From JAAZFF01 sp964405775 (GTDB taxonomy: Bacteria > Verrucomicrobiota > Kiritimatiellia > RFP12 > UBA3636): DNA of 36,262 nt. The position numbers and the translations under genes are program-made. Every line of letters begins with the position of its first letter. Position 1 is the stretch's first letter. The DNA lies in assembly GCA_964405775.1 (NCBI GenBank), contig CAYOPG010000015.1, positions 1 to 36,262 on the forward strand, given 5' to 3'. This document shows, one piece after another, positions 1 to 7,205 of the stretch. A model generated the notes under the pieces. That model made no database searches, was not told where the DNA came from, and saw nothing but the letters and a program-made list of their open reading frames with translations.

Positions 1-355
1 CCGCCGCCGCCCCTTCCAGCGGATCGGGCGCATCGCACGCCACCTCTGGCAGGACGTCGGTGTATGCAACGCGCGAGCTTGCCCGCTTGCGCCAGAGCAT
101 TCGGCTCAGGTTGAACAGTATCCCGTACATCCACGAAAACAGGGATGACGTTTCCCGGAAACTTCCGATCTCCGCCACGGCTCTGCGCAGCGTCTCCACC
201 ATAAGCTCCTCGGCGTCGGCATGGTTCCCGCACAGCACCACGGCGGCGGAGAGCAGGCGCTGACCATACTGCTCCACCAGAATGCGCACGGCATCCTCAT
301 CGGTGCCGCGCCTGAGGCGCAGCATTAGATCTTTCTGCTGATCCGTAGGTGTCAT
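1..355 (-). CDS. ECF-type RNA polymerase sigma factor, 3' part cut by window edge
   Basis: The minus-strand frame starting with ATG at 355 stays open to the window edge (118 codons) and begins MTPTDQQKDLMLRLRRG. It reads as sigma-70 region 2. A helix with EDAVRILVEQYGQRLL is followed by the core-binding block HADAEELMVETLRRAV, then a -10 recognition-like block SFRETSSLFSWMYGILFN, as in extracytoplasmic-function sigma factors. A linker starts near residue 105, and region 4 would lie outside the window. The family directs RNA polymerase to a small regulon, usually under an anti-sigma factor, which is not visible here. No convincing Shine-Dalgarno sequence precedes the ATG. It could instead be a sigma-like regulator, but the region 2 pattern is clear. 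Confidence 0.8.
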   Translation of the reverse strand, partial: MTPTDQQKDLMLRLRRGTDEDAVRILVEQYGQRLLSAAVVLCGNHADAEELMVETLRRAVAEIGSFRETSSLFSWMYGILFNLSRMLWRKRASSRVAYTDVLPEVACDAPDPLEGAAA

Positions 356-520
356 TATATTGTGACGGACTGCCCGCCGCATCCGACAGCGGCGCACGGC
401 GATGCTTCTTATGCGGCAAATTAGGTGAACGTCGCGCATATCGCACATAACACCCCGCCGCGCAAGTCGCCTTCCGGGCTCTATCGGGACGAATTGCCCC
501 TTTCTAATTTAAATTTGCCT

Positions 521-1675
521 TCAATTTAGAATGCGCAGCACTGCAAGTAGCGTCTCACGGAAGTTTTCCTTCGCTAGACCGCGGACTTGCTCGAACGTGC
601 CGGCAGTGCGGTTGATGCCGAACATAGCAGTGACGCCGAGCGCGTAGAGCGCATCGGCATCCGGCGCGATGCTGCCGCCGAGCGCGACTACTGGCACTCC
701 GGCGGCCTTCGCGCGGCGCGCGACTCCGGACACCACCTTGCCGCGCGAGCTCTGCCCGTCTATCCTGCCTTCCCCAGTAAACACTAAATCCGCATCGGCC
801 AAGTGGGCATCGAATCCCACAACATCGAGCACCGTGTCGACACCTGATTTAAGAGCGCCTCCAAGAAATGCAATGACGCCGGCACCCATCGCGCCGGCAG
901 CTCCGGCACCGGGGATATCCGCCACGCTCCTGCCCAATTTGCGTGTGATCACTCCATCGAGATGCCGCAGTCCTGCATCTAGTAGCTCCACATCAGCCGG
1001 CGACGCGCCCTTCTGCGGAGCGAAGACATGCGCCGCGCCAAGCGGTCCGTGCATAGGCGACCCCACGTCGCACATGGCGGTAATCTCTACACCCGCAAGG
1101 CGTTTGACGGCGGCAGAGGCATCGTAGTCGGCAATCTGCGAAATGGTGCCGCCCACCGGCACAAACTCGCGTCCGTGCGCATCGCGGAACACGACTCCAA
1201 GCGCTGCCGCCATGCCTGCTCCGCCATCGTTCGTGCAGCTTCCACCAATCCCAAGCACTATGCTTTTACAGCCCAGTTGGAGAGCTTGCCCGATCATTTC
1301 CCCAACTCCGTACGTTGTAGTCGCGGCCGGATTTTCGCGCCCTTCTACGAGCGGCAGCCCGGCGCATGCGGCCATCTCAAGCACAGCACGCCCTTCCGCC
1401 ACCAGCCCCTGCACCTGCAGCTTATCGCCGTATGGCCCGCTCACTGTCCATCGGCATCTGCGCGCCTCCGGCATGGCTACGGCGAAGCAATCGACCGTGC
1501 CCTCTCCGCCATCAGCGACGGGCAACTGTATCACTTCGCAATCGGGGAATTCAAGCGCAACGGCATCTGCCACTGCGCTGCATGCGTCGATAGCTGAGAG
1601 CGATCCCTTGAAGGAATCGGTGGCAATTATGATTTTCCTTATCGGGGACTTTATCCTTCTCTCTTCTCGCTTCAT
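521..1675 (-). CDS. glxK: Glycerate kinase (GlxK/GarK-type, PF02595 family)
   Basis: The 384-aa product has the usual length of the class that phosphorylates D-glycerate with ATP in the cytoplasm, feeding glycolysis or photorespiration-like salvage. Visible family motifs are ATDSFKGSLSA near the N-terminus, VADGGEGTVD at about residue 50, GIGGSCTNDGGAGMAAALG in the middle and FTGEGRIDGQSSRGK in the last third. I kept the ATG at 1675 because no other start codon lies before the conserved block. The first 13 residues (MKREERRIKSPIR) are basic and not typical of the family. The gene stands alone: the neighbouring sigma gene ends its leader over 160 nt away and tRNA-Thr lies on the other strand. 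The symbol denotes the family, not a proven choice between glxK and garK. Confidence 0.93.
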   Translation of the reverse strand: MKREERRIKSPIRKIIIATDSFKGSLSAIDACSAVADAVALEFPDCEVIQLPVADGGEGTVDCFAVAMPEARRCRWTVSGPYGDKLQVQGLVAEGRAVLEMAACAGLPLVEGRENPAATTTYGVGEMIGQALQLGCKSIVLGIGGSCTNDGGAGMAAALGVVFRDAHGREFVPVGGTISQIADYDASAAVKRLAGVEITAMCDVGSPMHGPLGAAHVFAPQKGASPADVELLDAGLRHLDGVITRKLGRSVADIPGAGAAGAMGAGVIAFLGGALKSGVDTVLDVVGFDAHLADADLVFTGEGRIDGQSSRGKVVSGVARRAKAAGVPVVALGGSIAPDADALYALGVTAMFGINRTAGTFEQVRGLAKENFRETLLAVLRILN

Positions 1676-1967
1676 TGTTCAGCACCCTGCCTGTTTAAGT
1701 TGTCACAGCATCGTATCACATGCGTCGTCGGAGCGCAAACGGCTCGGCTCCCATGACTATGACATACCGCGGCTCCGAAAAAGGAAAATTTAGTGGTTGA
1801 CGAATGACTTGGAATATGAGAGAGTACGCCTCTTGTTTCACCAGCATTATGGGCGAGGCGGGTCTAATGGTACGGGCCTGTTTCCAAGAAAGTTGCCTGA
1901 CAGTGCGGTTCTCGCGAGGGATTTGCATGGCTTGGGTTCTTTTGCGCCCGTGATGCCCAGGTAACAG
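1676..1967. other. Intergenic region upstream of tRNA-Thr/tuf
   Basis: This 292-nt stretch separates the divergent glycerate kinase and tRNA-Thr genes and must contain the promoter for the tRNA-tuf unit. A TTGACG at 1797-1802 resembles a -35 box, but I see no good -10 box at 16-18 nt from it, so I do not call a promoter. No plausible protein gene is present. The open frames across it run over the tRNA or lack ribosome-binding sites. Confidence 0.5.
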
Positions 1968-2043
<76 letters not shown>

Positions 2044-2109
2044 CCCAAAAAATCACACTGAAGTACCTCAATCACACACTAACAAACACATAAGGTAAGG
2101 TTTTCCACC

Positions 2110-3318
2110 ATGGCAAAAGAATCCTTTACACGCGACAAACCGCACGTTAACGTCGGTACCATCGGACACGTCGACCACGGCAAGACGACTTTGACTGCGG
2201 CAATAACTCGTGTTCAATCACTCAAGGGGTTGGCGAACTACATCGCATACGACTCCGTGGCGAAGGCATCGGAATCCGCAGGACGTCGCGACGCGACCAA
2301 GATTTTGACGATTGCTACATCGCACGTTGAATATAGCTCTGACAACCGCCACTACGCACACGTCGACTGCCCCGGGCACGCTGACTTCGTAAAGAACATG
2401 ATCGTCGGTGCCGCGCAGATGGACGGTGCTATCCTCGTGGTTTCCGCGGCTGACGGCCCGATGCCACAGACGAAAGAGCACGTGCTACTCGCCCGTCAGG
2501 TGGGTGTGCCTCGTATAGTGGTGTTCCTGAACAAAGTGGATCTCGTTGACGATCCCGAGTTGCTTGAGCTCGTAGAAATGGAAGTTCGAGAACTCCTAAG
2601 CAAGTACGAATTCGATGGTGACAATGCGCCGATCGTGCGTGGCAATGCTCTTGCGGCTACAAAGGCCGAGAATGCGGATGATCCCGCTTGCGAGTGCATC
2701 ACGAACCTGATGAAGGCCCTCGACGAGTATGTGCCCGAGCCTGTGCGCGCAATTGACCAGCCTTTTCTAATGCCGATCGAAGACGTGTTTTCGATTGAAG
2801 GTCGCGGCACGGTAGTTACGGGTCGCGTTGACCGTGGTGTCATTAAAGTCGGTGACGAAGTAGAAATCATCGGCATCCAAGATACTGCCAAGACGACGGT
2901 TACCGGTGTTGAGATGTTCCGCAAACTTCTCGAACAAGGGCAGGCGGGCGACAACGTGGGGTGCTTGCTCCGCGGCACGAAGAAAGAGGATGTCCAGCGT
3001 GGTCAGGTTCTGGCCAAGCCCGGCTCCATCACTCCCCACACCGAGTTCGAGTGCGAAGTGTACGTGCTTTCAAAGGAGGAAGGTGGTCGTCACACCCCGT
3101 TCTTCCCGGGCTATCGTCCCCAGTTCTACATCCGCACGACCGACGTCACGGGCGACATCACGCTGCCAGAGGGTGTCGAGATGGTCATGCCTGGCGACAA
3201 CATCCACATGACTGTGAAACTTATCGCGCCATCCGCTCTGGAAGAGAAAATGCGTTTCGCGATCCGCGAAGGCGGCCGCACCGTCGGCGCCGGCACGGTT
3301 TCTAAGATCATCAAATAG
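2110..3318 (+). CDS. tuf: Elongation factor Tu
   Basis: The 402-aa GTPase delivers aminoacyl-tRNA to the ribosome. Visible motifs are the P loop GHVDHGKT (19-26), DCPGH (86-90, with catalytic His90), NKVD (141-144), and the C-terminal block GGRHTPFFPGYRPQFY. A ribosome-binding site (AAGGTAAGG) precedes the ATG. Switch I is unusual. Where most EF-Tu have the RGITI signature, this protein reads TKILTIATSHVEY (63-75), with a net insertion of about five residues relative to E. coli. The Mg-binding Thr is retained as Thr67. The G5 motif reads GNAL (178-181) rather than the common GSAL. I recall a similar switch I in planctomycete EF-Tu, so this is probably lineage-typical. The context tRNA-Thr-tuf-rpmG-tRNA-Trp-secE-nusG supports a genuine translational EF-Tu. 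Confidence 0.98.
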   Translation: MAKESFTRDKPHVNVGTIGHVDHGKTTLTAAITRVQSLKGLANYIAYDSVAKASESAGRRDATKILTIATSHVEYSSDNRHYAHVDCPGHADFVKNMIVGAAQMDGAILVVSAADGPMPQTKEHVLLARQVGVPRIVVFLNKVDLVDDPELLELVEMEVRELLSKYEFDGDNAPIVRGNALAATKAENADDPACECITNLMKALDEYVPEPVRAIDQPFLMPIEDVFSIEGRGTVVTGRVDRGVIKVGDEVEIIGIQDTAKTTVTGVEMFRKLLEQGQAGDNVGCLLRGTKKEDVQRGQVLAKPGSITPHTEFECEVYVLSKEEGGRHTPFFPGYRPQFYIRTTDVTGDITLPEGVEMVMPGDNIHMTVKLIAPSALEEKMRFAIREGGRTVGAGTVSKIIK

Positions 3319-3344
3319 TTTGCCAAGAGAGACTTTCACATGCA

Positions 3345-3426
3345 GGGGCGTCGTTTTAAAGCGCCGCCCCATGCTGCGAGTGTCTCGTAATGTGCGTGGG
3401 GCGGTTGTTTTCAACCTCCCTGCGCG
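3345..3426 (+). terminator. Two hairpins downstream of tuf (possible terminator or processing sites)
   Basis: The first hairpin pairs GGGGCG (3345-3350) with CGCCCC (3365-3370), with two further pairs after a mismatch. The second spans 3393-3426: a long stem from TGCGTGGGGCGGTTG and CAACCTCCCTGCGCG, with one C/T mismatch, several G-U pairs and a TTTT loop, followed by only TTT. Neither has a proper U tract, so they may be RNA stabilising or processing elements rather than intrinsic terminators. They separate tuf from the rpmG promoter. Confidence 0.4.
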
Positions 3427-3473
3427 TTTCGGCAACAGCGGTCTGGCAGAAAACATTCTGGTAAGTTTTTTGC

Positions 3474-3502
3474 TTGCATTATCTGAGGGTACGTGATACC
3501 AT
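3474..3502 (+). promoter_or_regulatory. Candidate sigma-70-like promoter for rpmG-tRNA-Trp-secE-nusG
   Basis: A weak -35 TTGCAT (3474-3479) and a -10 TACCAT (3497-3502) are separated by 17 nt. TG at 3494-3495 lies one base before the -10, giving an extended -10 box. The boxes lie about 38 nt before the rpmG start, after the hairpins that follow tuf. Matches to consensus are only moderate, so the call rests on spacing, the extended element and position. Confidence 0.42.
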
Positions 3503-3539
3503 TCGCCCTCTTTTTTGACCAGGACTGGAGTTTATAGAT

Positions 3540-3692
3540 ATGCCAAGGGATTTAGCAATTCTCGAATGCACCGAGTGCAAGCGCCGCAATTACACGACAA
3601 CGCGCAATAAGCGAACAATGACCGCGCGTTTGGAAGTAAAGAAATTTTGTCCTCACGACCGTAAACGCACGGTTCACAAGGAAACTAAGTAA
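3540..3692 (+). CDS. rpmG: 50S ribosomal protein L33
   Basis: A 50-aa protein, starting MPRDLAILECTECKRRNYTT and ending VHKETK, has the standard length and sequence of L33, a small protein of the large subunit near the E site. The ATG at 3540 follows GGAG by about 10 nt. It resembles the zinc-binding form: Cys10, Cys13 and Cys38 are present. The fourth ligand expected in the second pair is not Cys, since the segment reads CPHDRK (His40, Asp41). Zinc binding may use His40 or Asp41 or may be lost. tRNA-Trp follows 9 nt downstream and secE comes next, the common bacterial order. Confidence 0.95.
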   Translation: MPRDLAILECTECKRRNYTTTRNKRTMTARLEVKKFCPHDRKRTVHKETK

Positions 3693-3701
3693 GTTGTTGA
3701 T

Positions 3702-3777
<76 letters not shown>

Positions 3778-3781
3778 TTAA

Positions 3782-3813
3782 AACCCGTTGCCGGACAACT
3801 TTCGGATCGGGTT
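3782..3813 (+). other. Hairpin in the tRNA-Trp/secE spacer
   Basis: AACCCG (3782-3787) pairs with CGGGTT (3808-3813), and CCG (3791-3793) pairs with CGG (3803-3805) inside. It starts five bases after the tRNA CCA end and lacks a T tract. It is more likely part of tRNA 3' processing or of the secE leader than a terminator. Confidence 0.4.
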
Positions 3814-3875
3814 GCGGTCTAGGGATATGAGCCGGTTCCGAAGTTGATCCGGAGCCGAGGAAAAGTGAGGGAAGA

Positions 3876-4100
3876 ATGAGCAAAATAGGTGATAATGCCA
3901 AGGCTTTGGGAAGTTTCCTGCGTGATTGCCGCGTGGAGTTTTCCAAGATCACGTGGCCAAGCCGCAATGAGCTGGTGGAGTCAACGTGGGTTGTGGCCGC
4001 GATGCTATTGCTGGTGAGTCTTTTCGTCCTTTTGTGCGACCAGCTGCTGACGCTGGGGCTGAAGGGACTTCTTGCGCTTTCCGAAATGATCTTCGGGTAA
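3876..4100 (+). CDS. secE: Preprotein translocase subunit SecE
   Basis: The 74-aa protein has the short single-membrane-helix form of SecE, which clamps SecY in the Sec translocon. The amphipathic cytoplasmic helix carries the conserved segment EFSKITWPSRNELVEST (residues 21-37). It is followed by one transmembrane helix, VVAAMLLLVSLFVLLCDQLL (39-58). The ATG follows GAGGGAAGA. The gene sits between tRNA-Trp and nusG, its nearly universal bacterial position. Confidence 0.96.
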   Translation: MSKIGDNAKALGSFLRDCRVEFSKITWPSRNELVESTWVVAAMLLLVSLFVLLCDQLLTLGLKGLLALSEMIFG

Positions 4101-4138
4101 CGCGTTTTTTGCGGGCAGCACAGCGGGAAAATTAAGAC

Positions 4139-4723
4139 ATGAGACAAGGGTGGTACGTTCTCCAGACGTTGACGGGGCAGGAACAGAAGGTTCAGCGCCT
4201 AATTGAGGCGAAGTCCAAAGAGGAGGGGCTTGCCGATCAGATCGGCGAGGTCCTTATGCCAACCGAGCGCGTCATGACGGTGAAGAACAACAAGAAGAAG
4301 ACAATCGTCAAGAAGTTGTTTCCTGGCTATCTTTTCGTTCAGGCGGCGGTTTATCAGGATGACGGGAAGCAGCGCAACGAGCCCGTTTGGTCTTTTTTAA
4401 AGGGCATTCAGGGCGTAATCGGTTTTCTCGGGGGCGAGCCGCCGCGTGAGATGCCTGCCTCCGAGGTGGAGACAATTCGCGGTCAGGCGGAGGAGCTTCA
4501 GGAGAAGCCGAAGCCTAAGGTCGTATTCGAGCCAGGCGAAATGGTAAAAGTCAACGGCGGTCCGTTCATGAGCAGTTCGGGCGTCGTCCAATCTATAGAT
4601 CCCGACAGGGGCAGGCTCACCGTTATGGTTTCCATATTCGGCGGAGAAATCCCGGTCGACCTGGAATACTGGCAAGTGGAGCGCGAAGAGCTCGCTAGCC
4701 AAGAGTCTCAGGGAACAAAATGA
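4139..4723 (+). CDS. nusG: Transcription termination/antitermination protein NusG
   Basis: The 194-aa protein has the usual size. The NGN domain (about 1-120) starts QGWYVLQTLTGQEQKV and includes LFPGYLFVQ; it binds the RNA polymerase clamp. A KOW domain (about 130-180) contains EPGEMVKVNGGPFMSSSGVV and ends VDLEYWQVE; it contacts NusE or Rho. The NGN domain has a mildly expanded segment (YQDDGKQRNEPVWSFLKGI) compared with short E. coli NusG. The gene lies between secE and rplK as in most bacteria. No strong ribosome-binding site precedes the ATG. Confidence 0.97.
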   Translation: MRQGWYVLQTLTGQEQKVQRLIEAKSKEEGLADQIGEVLMPTERVMTVKNNKKKTIVKKLFPGYLFVQAAVYQDDGKQRNEPVWSFLKGIQGVIGFLGGEPPREMPASEVETIRGQAEELQEKPKPKVVFEPGEMVKVNGGPFMSSSGVVQSIDPDRGRLTVMVSIFGGEIPVDLEYWQVEREELASQESQGTK

Positions 4724-4797
4724 CCGTTCGTTTGAACCGGTAGGGACTCCGGGAGAATGGTTTTTGAACACACAACAAAAGATAAGGTTAAGCTGAA

Positions 4798-5223
4798 ATG
4801 GCTAAGAAAGTAACAGGCATCGTGCGTTTGCAGGTGCCAGCGGGCGCCGCGAATCCGGCGCCGCCGATTGGACCCGCACTCGGCGCGCAGGGCGTCAATA
4901 TTATGATGTTCTGTAAAGAATTCAACGCGGCAACACAGGCTCAGGCCGGTTTGATAATACCGGTGGTGATCACGGTCTATGCTGACCGTTCTTTCACGTT
5001 TGTCCTCAAGAGCCCGCCAGCGGCGGTTCTGCTCAAAAAGGCCGCCGGTCTCGCTAAGGGTTCCGGCGTTCCCAACCAGAACAAGGTCGGCAAGGTCACG
5101 AAAGCACAGCTTCTCGAGATTGTGAAGCTGAAGGCAAAGGATCTAAATGCCGCTGACGAGCAGGCCGCCATGCGTATGATCGAAGGTACAGCCCGTAGCA
5201 TGGGCATTGTCGTGGAAGGCTGA
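4798..5223 (+). CDS. rplK: 50S ribosomal protein L11
   Basis: The 141-aa protein matches the family's usual length. It binds the GTPase-associated region of 23S rRNA. The N-terminal domain contains VPAGAANPAPPIGPALG and the C-terminal rRNA-binding domain contains GVPNQNKVGKVTKAQL and AMRMIEGTARSMGI. It opens the rplKAJL ribosomal-stalk operon. The 74-nt leader after nusG contains CCGG (4737-4740) and CCGG (4749-4752) able to form a short hairpin. This could belong to an L1 feedback site as known in other bacteria, but the match is weak. The gap to rplA is 17 nt. Confidence 0.98.
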   Translation: MAKKVTGIVRLQVPAGAANPAPPIGPALGAQGVNIMMFCKEFNAATQAQAGLIIPVVITVYADRSFTFVLKSPPAAVLLKKAAGLAKGSGVPNQNKVGKVTKAQLLEIVKLKAKDLNAADEQAAMRMIEGTARSMGIVVEG

Positions 5224-5240
5224 GGAAAGGGAATATAGAA

Positions 5241-5924
5241 ATGGCTAAACACGGTAAAAAATATGTAGATATCGCAAAGAAGGCACCTACGGAGCCCGTT
5301 TCCCTGGAAGAGGCGATTGCCTTTGTTAAAGCGAATCCTGGCGCGAAGTTTGACGAGACAGTCGAGTTCGGCATTCACATGGGGTGCGACCCGCGCAAGT
5401 CCGATCAGATGGTACGAGGCACGGTTGGACTCCCCAACGGCACGGGCAAGTCTGTTCGTGTTGCGGTTTTCGCGGGCGGAGCGGCTGCTGATGCGGCGCG
5501 TGCGGCTGGAGCCGACTTTGTTGGCAATGAAGACCTCATCGAGAAGGTTCAGGGGGGGTGGATGGACTTTGATGTGGCGATTGCCACGCCGGAGGCTATG
5601 CAGGGCGTCCGCAAGCTCGCCCGTCAGCTTGGCCCGCGTGGTCTGATGCCGAACCCCAAGACTGGGACGGTGACAGACGATACGGCAGAGGCGGTGAGGG
5701 CGCAGAAAGCAGGTAAAGTGGAGTTCCGCATGGATCGGCAAGGCAACATCTGTGTCATGTTCGGCAAGCTTAGTTTCGATGCTGAAAAGCTGATCGAGAA
5801 CGCCAACGTCCTGATCAACGCGATCCGCGCCGAAAGGCCGGCAGCCGCAAAGGGACAGTATTTCAGGAAGATGGTAATCAGCTCCACAATGGGTGTGCCC
5901 GTCAAGGTGGCTATCAAGGATTAA
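5241..5924 (+). CDS. rplA: 50S ribosomal protein L1
   Basis: The 227-aa protein is the normal length of L1, the mobile stalk protein near the E site and a known translational repressor of the L11-L1 mRNA. Conserved segments are VEFGIHMGCDPRKSDQMVRG, LGPRGLMPNPKTGTVT and the C-terminal YFRKMVISSTMGVPVKV. A ribosome-binding site (GAGGAAAGGG) precedes the ATG at 5241. rplJ starts 10 nt after the stop codon, so the two are likely translationally linked. Confidence 0.98.
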   Translation: MAKHGKKYVDIAKKAPTEPVSLEEAIAFVKANPGAKFDETVEFGIHMGCDPRKSDQMVRGTVGLPNGTGKSVRVAVFAGGAAADAARAAGADFVGNEDLIEKVQGGWMDFDVAIATPEAMQGVRKLARQLGPRGLMPNPKTGTVTDDTAEAVRAQKAGKVEFRMDRQGNICVMFGKLSFDAEKLIENANVLINAIRAERPAAAKGQYFRKMVISSTMGVPVKVAIKD

Positions 5925-5934
5925 GGGGAAAACA

Positions 5935-6480
5935 ATGAAACCAACGGCAAAATCAAAGCGTCCTGAAAAACTTTCCGCTATCAGCGCGGTTACGGATCTG
6001 GTTGACAAGTCCGAGTACTGCTTCGTGCTGAACTATGGCAATCTGACGGTCTCGGCTTTTTCCGCACTCCGCAAGGAGCTTGGTGGGCACGGATCTAAGA
6101 TGCACGTCGTAAAGAATTCATATCTGGCACGTGCTATAGAGAAAAAAGGCTGGACTGTCTCGAAGGAAGTTCTTTCGGGACCCACGGCGGTAATCACTGG
6201 CAACGGCGATCCCGCCGAGGTCGCCAAGGCGATTGTAACGTTTTTGAAGAAGAACGAGTCGGCAAGCATCAAGGGCGCTCAACTTCAGGACTCCACGCTT
6301 AGCGGTGCGGATGTCGAGGTGTTGTCCTCGCTACCCTCGAAGGACGTTATGCGCTCCACTTTGCTTGGCACGATGGCAGCCCCTGCGACGAGTCTGGTGC
6401 GTGTTCTCGTGGCTCCGCTCACGGGCGTGCTTTACGTCCTCAAGGCGAAGGAAGAAAAACAAGACGGATCTGCGGCATAA
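5935..6480 (+). CDS. rplJ: 50S ribosomal protein L10
   Basis: I place the start at the ATG at 5935 (MKPTAKSKRPEKLSA), preceded by AAGGGGA. The frame is open further upstream, but that would overlap rplA and has no family match. This gives 181 aa, near the family norm. L10 anchors L7/L12 dimers on the ribosomal stalk. The N-terminal rRNA-binding domain contains SEYCFVLNYGNLTVSAFSAL and VVKNSYLARAI. The C-terminal helix (about 140-175), for L12 binding, contains STLLGTMAAPATSLVRVL. With only 10 nt after rplA there is no room for the separate L10 leader known from E. coli. Confidence 0.97.
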   Translation: MKPTAKSKRPEKLSAISAVTDLVDKSEYCFVLNYGNLTVSAFSALRKELGGHGSKMHVVKNSYLARAIEKKGWTVSKEVLSGPTAVITGNGDPAEVAKAIVTFLKKNESASIKGAQLQDSTLSGADVEVLSSLPSKDVMRSTLLGTMAAPATSLVRVLVAPLTGVLYVLKAKEEKQDGSAA

Positions 6481-6503
6481 ACAAGTGTCGTAAAACATGG
6501 GGA

Positions 6504-6565
6504 GATCCGAAGCGGCGGGTGCCGTTTTCCGGATCAACCCGTCCCCGCATGCGAAACAGCGCATG
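6504..6565 (+). promoter_or_regulatory. Two hairpins in the rplJ-rplL spacer
   Basis: The first hairpin (6504-6535) pairs GATCCG with CGGATC and, inside, GAAGCGGC with GCCGTTTTC with small bulges, closed by a GGGT loop. The second pairs CATGCG (6548-6553) with CGCATG (6560-6565). Neither is followed by a T tract. They occupy most of the 113-nt leader of rplL and could adjust the higher stoichiometry of L7/L12 or be processing sites. Function is inferred; the pairing is visible. Confidence 0.45.
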
Positions 6566-6593
6566 AGGTTACACAAAAAGAAAAGAGAGAAAA

Positions 6594-6962
6594 ATGACTC
6601 AAGAAGAAGTAATTGATTATTTGAGCGGGCTATCCGTTCTGGACATTGCAAACCTAGTTAAAGCACTCGAGGAGAAGTGGGGTGTTTCCGCCGCAGCTCC
6701 CGTGGCTGCCGCTGCTCCCGCCGCCGCCGCCGCTGCTCCCGTTGAGGAGAAGAGCGAGTTTGACGTGAAGTTGGCTGAGACTCCGGCCGACAAGAAGATC
6801 GCGGTGATCAAGGAAGTCCGCGCAGCGACCAGCCTGGGCCTTGCAGAATCAAAGGCTCTCGTGGAAAGCAACGGCATGGTGAAGACCGGTGTGTCCAAGG
6901 CCGAGGCCGAAGAGCTGAAGAAGAAGCTCGAGGCGGCAGGCGCCAAAGTGGAAGTGAAGTAA
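6594..6962 (+). CDS. rplL: 50S ribosomal protein L7/L12
   Basis: The 122-aa acidic protein is of standard length. The N-terminal dimerisation domain includes IDYLSGLSVLDIANLVKALE. An alanine-rich hinge (about residues 33-50) follows. The C-terminal factor-binding domain contains EFDVKLAETPADKKIAVIKE, LGLAESKALVE and the end KKLEAAGAKVEVK. Several copies form the stalk that recruits EF-Tu, EF-G and IF2. The start follows AAGAGAG. The leader to the left and the 243-nt gap to rpoB are both strongly structured. Confidence 0.98.
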   Translation: MTQEEVIDYLSGLSVLDIANLVKALEEKWGVSAAAPVAAAAPAAAAAAPVEEKSEFDVKLAETPADKKIAVIKEVRAATSLGLAESKALVESNGMVKTGVSKAEAEELKKKLEAAGAKVEVK

Positions 6963-6973
6963 TTCTTCAGTGT

Positions 6974-7045
6974 GCGGCCTCTATGCGCCGGCTTGTCCGC
7001 CGCTCAGAGGTCGCGAAGGGTGGCCATGGGGGGATGTCTCTCCCC
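6974..7045 (+). promoter_or_regulatory. Long hairpins in the rplL-rpoB spacer
   Basis: GCGGCCTCT (6974-6982) pairs fully (one G-U) with AGAGGTCGC (7006-7014). Inside it GCG-c-CGG (6985-6991) pairs with CCG-c-CGC (6997-7003), giving a 41-nt stem-loop. A second hairpin pairs GGGGGGA (7028-7034) with TCTCCCC (7039-7045). No U tract follows either. In E. coli the same spacer carries an attenuator and an RNase III site that lower rpoBC expression relative to rplJL. A similar role here is inference from position and structure. Confidence 0.5.
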
Positions 7046-7150
7046 GTGCGCCGTCCTTGCTTTTGAGGCCAGATGCCCGTACTGCAAGTCAGTGGGCCGG
7101 TCTCGAGGCAAAGTTGGACGCGGTTTGTGTATCCGCACCGATATTGTTTA

Positions 7151-7174
7151 ACGGGGGTTCCGCTAGAGCCCCGT
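7151..7174 (+). promoter_or_regulatory. Hairpin just upstream of the rpoB ribosome-binding site
   Basis: ACGGGG (7151-7156) pairs with CCCCGT (7169-7174). The rpoB Shine-Dalgarno AGAGG (7194-7198) follows and can itself pair weakly with CTCT at 7186-7189. This could modulate translation of rpoB. No function is shown by sequence alone. Confidence 0.35.
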
Positions 7175-7205
7175 ATTTATCAGAACTCTTTTAAGAGGTA
7201 TCCTA

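Noticed and set aside
1797..1825. Possible promoter with TTGACG for tRNA-Thr/tuf
   Set aside because: No acceptable -10 box occurs at 16-18 nt from it.
4737..4752. Possible L1-binding autoregulatory hairpin before rplK
   Set aside because: Only a four-pair CCGG/CCGG stem is visible, without a clear match to the known L1 site.
6970..7194. 74-aa open frame between rplL and rpoB
   Set aside because: It overlaps the strong hairpins of the spacer, has no ribosome-binding site and no recognisable domain.
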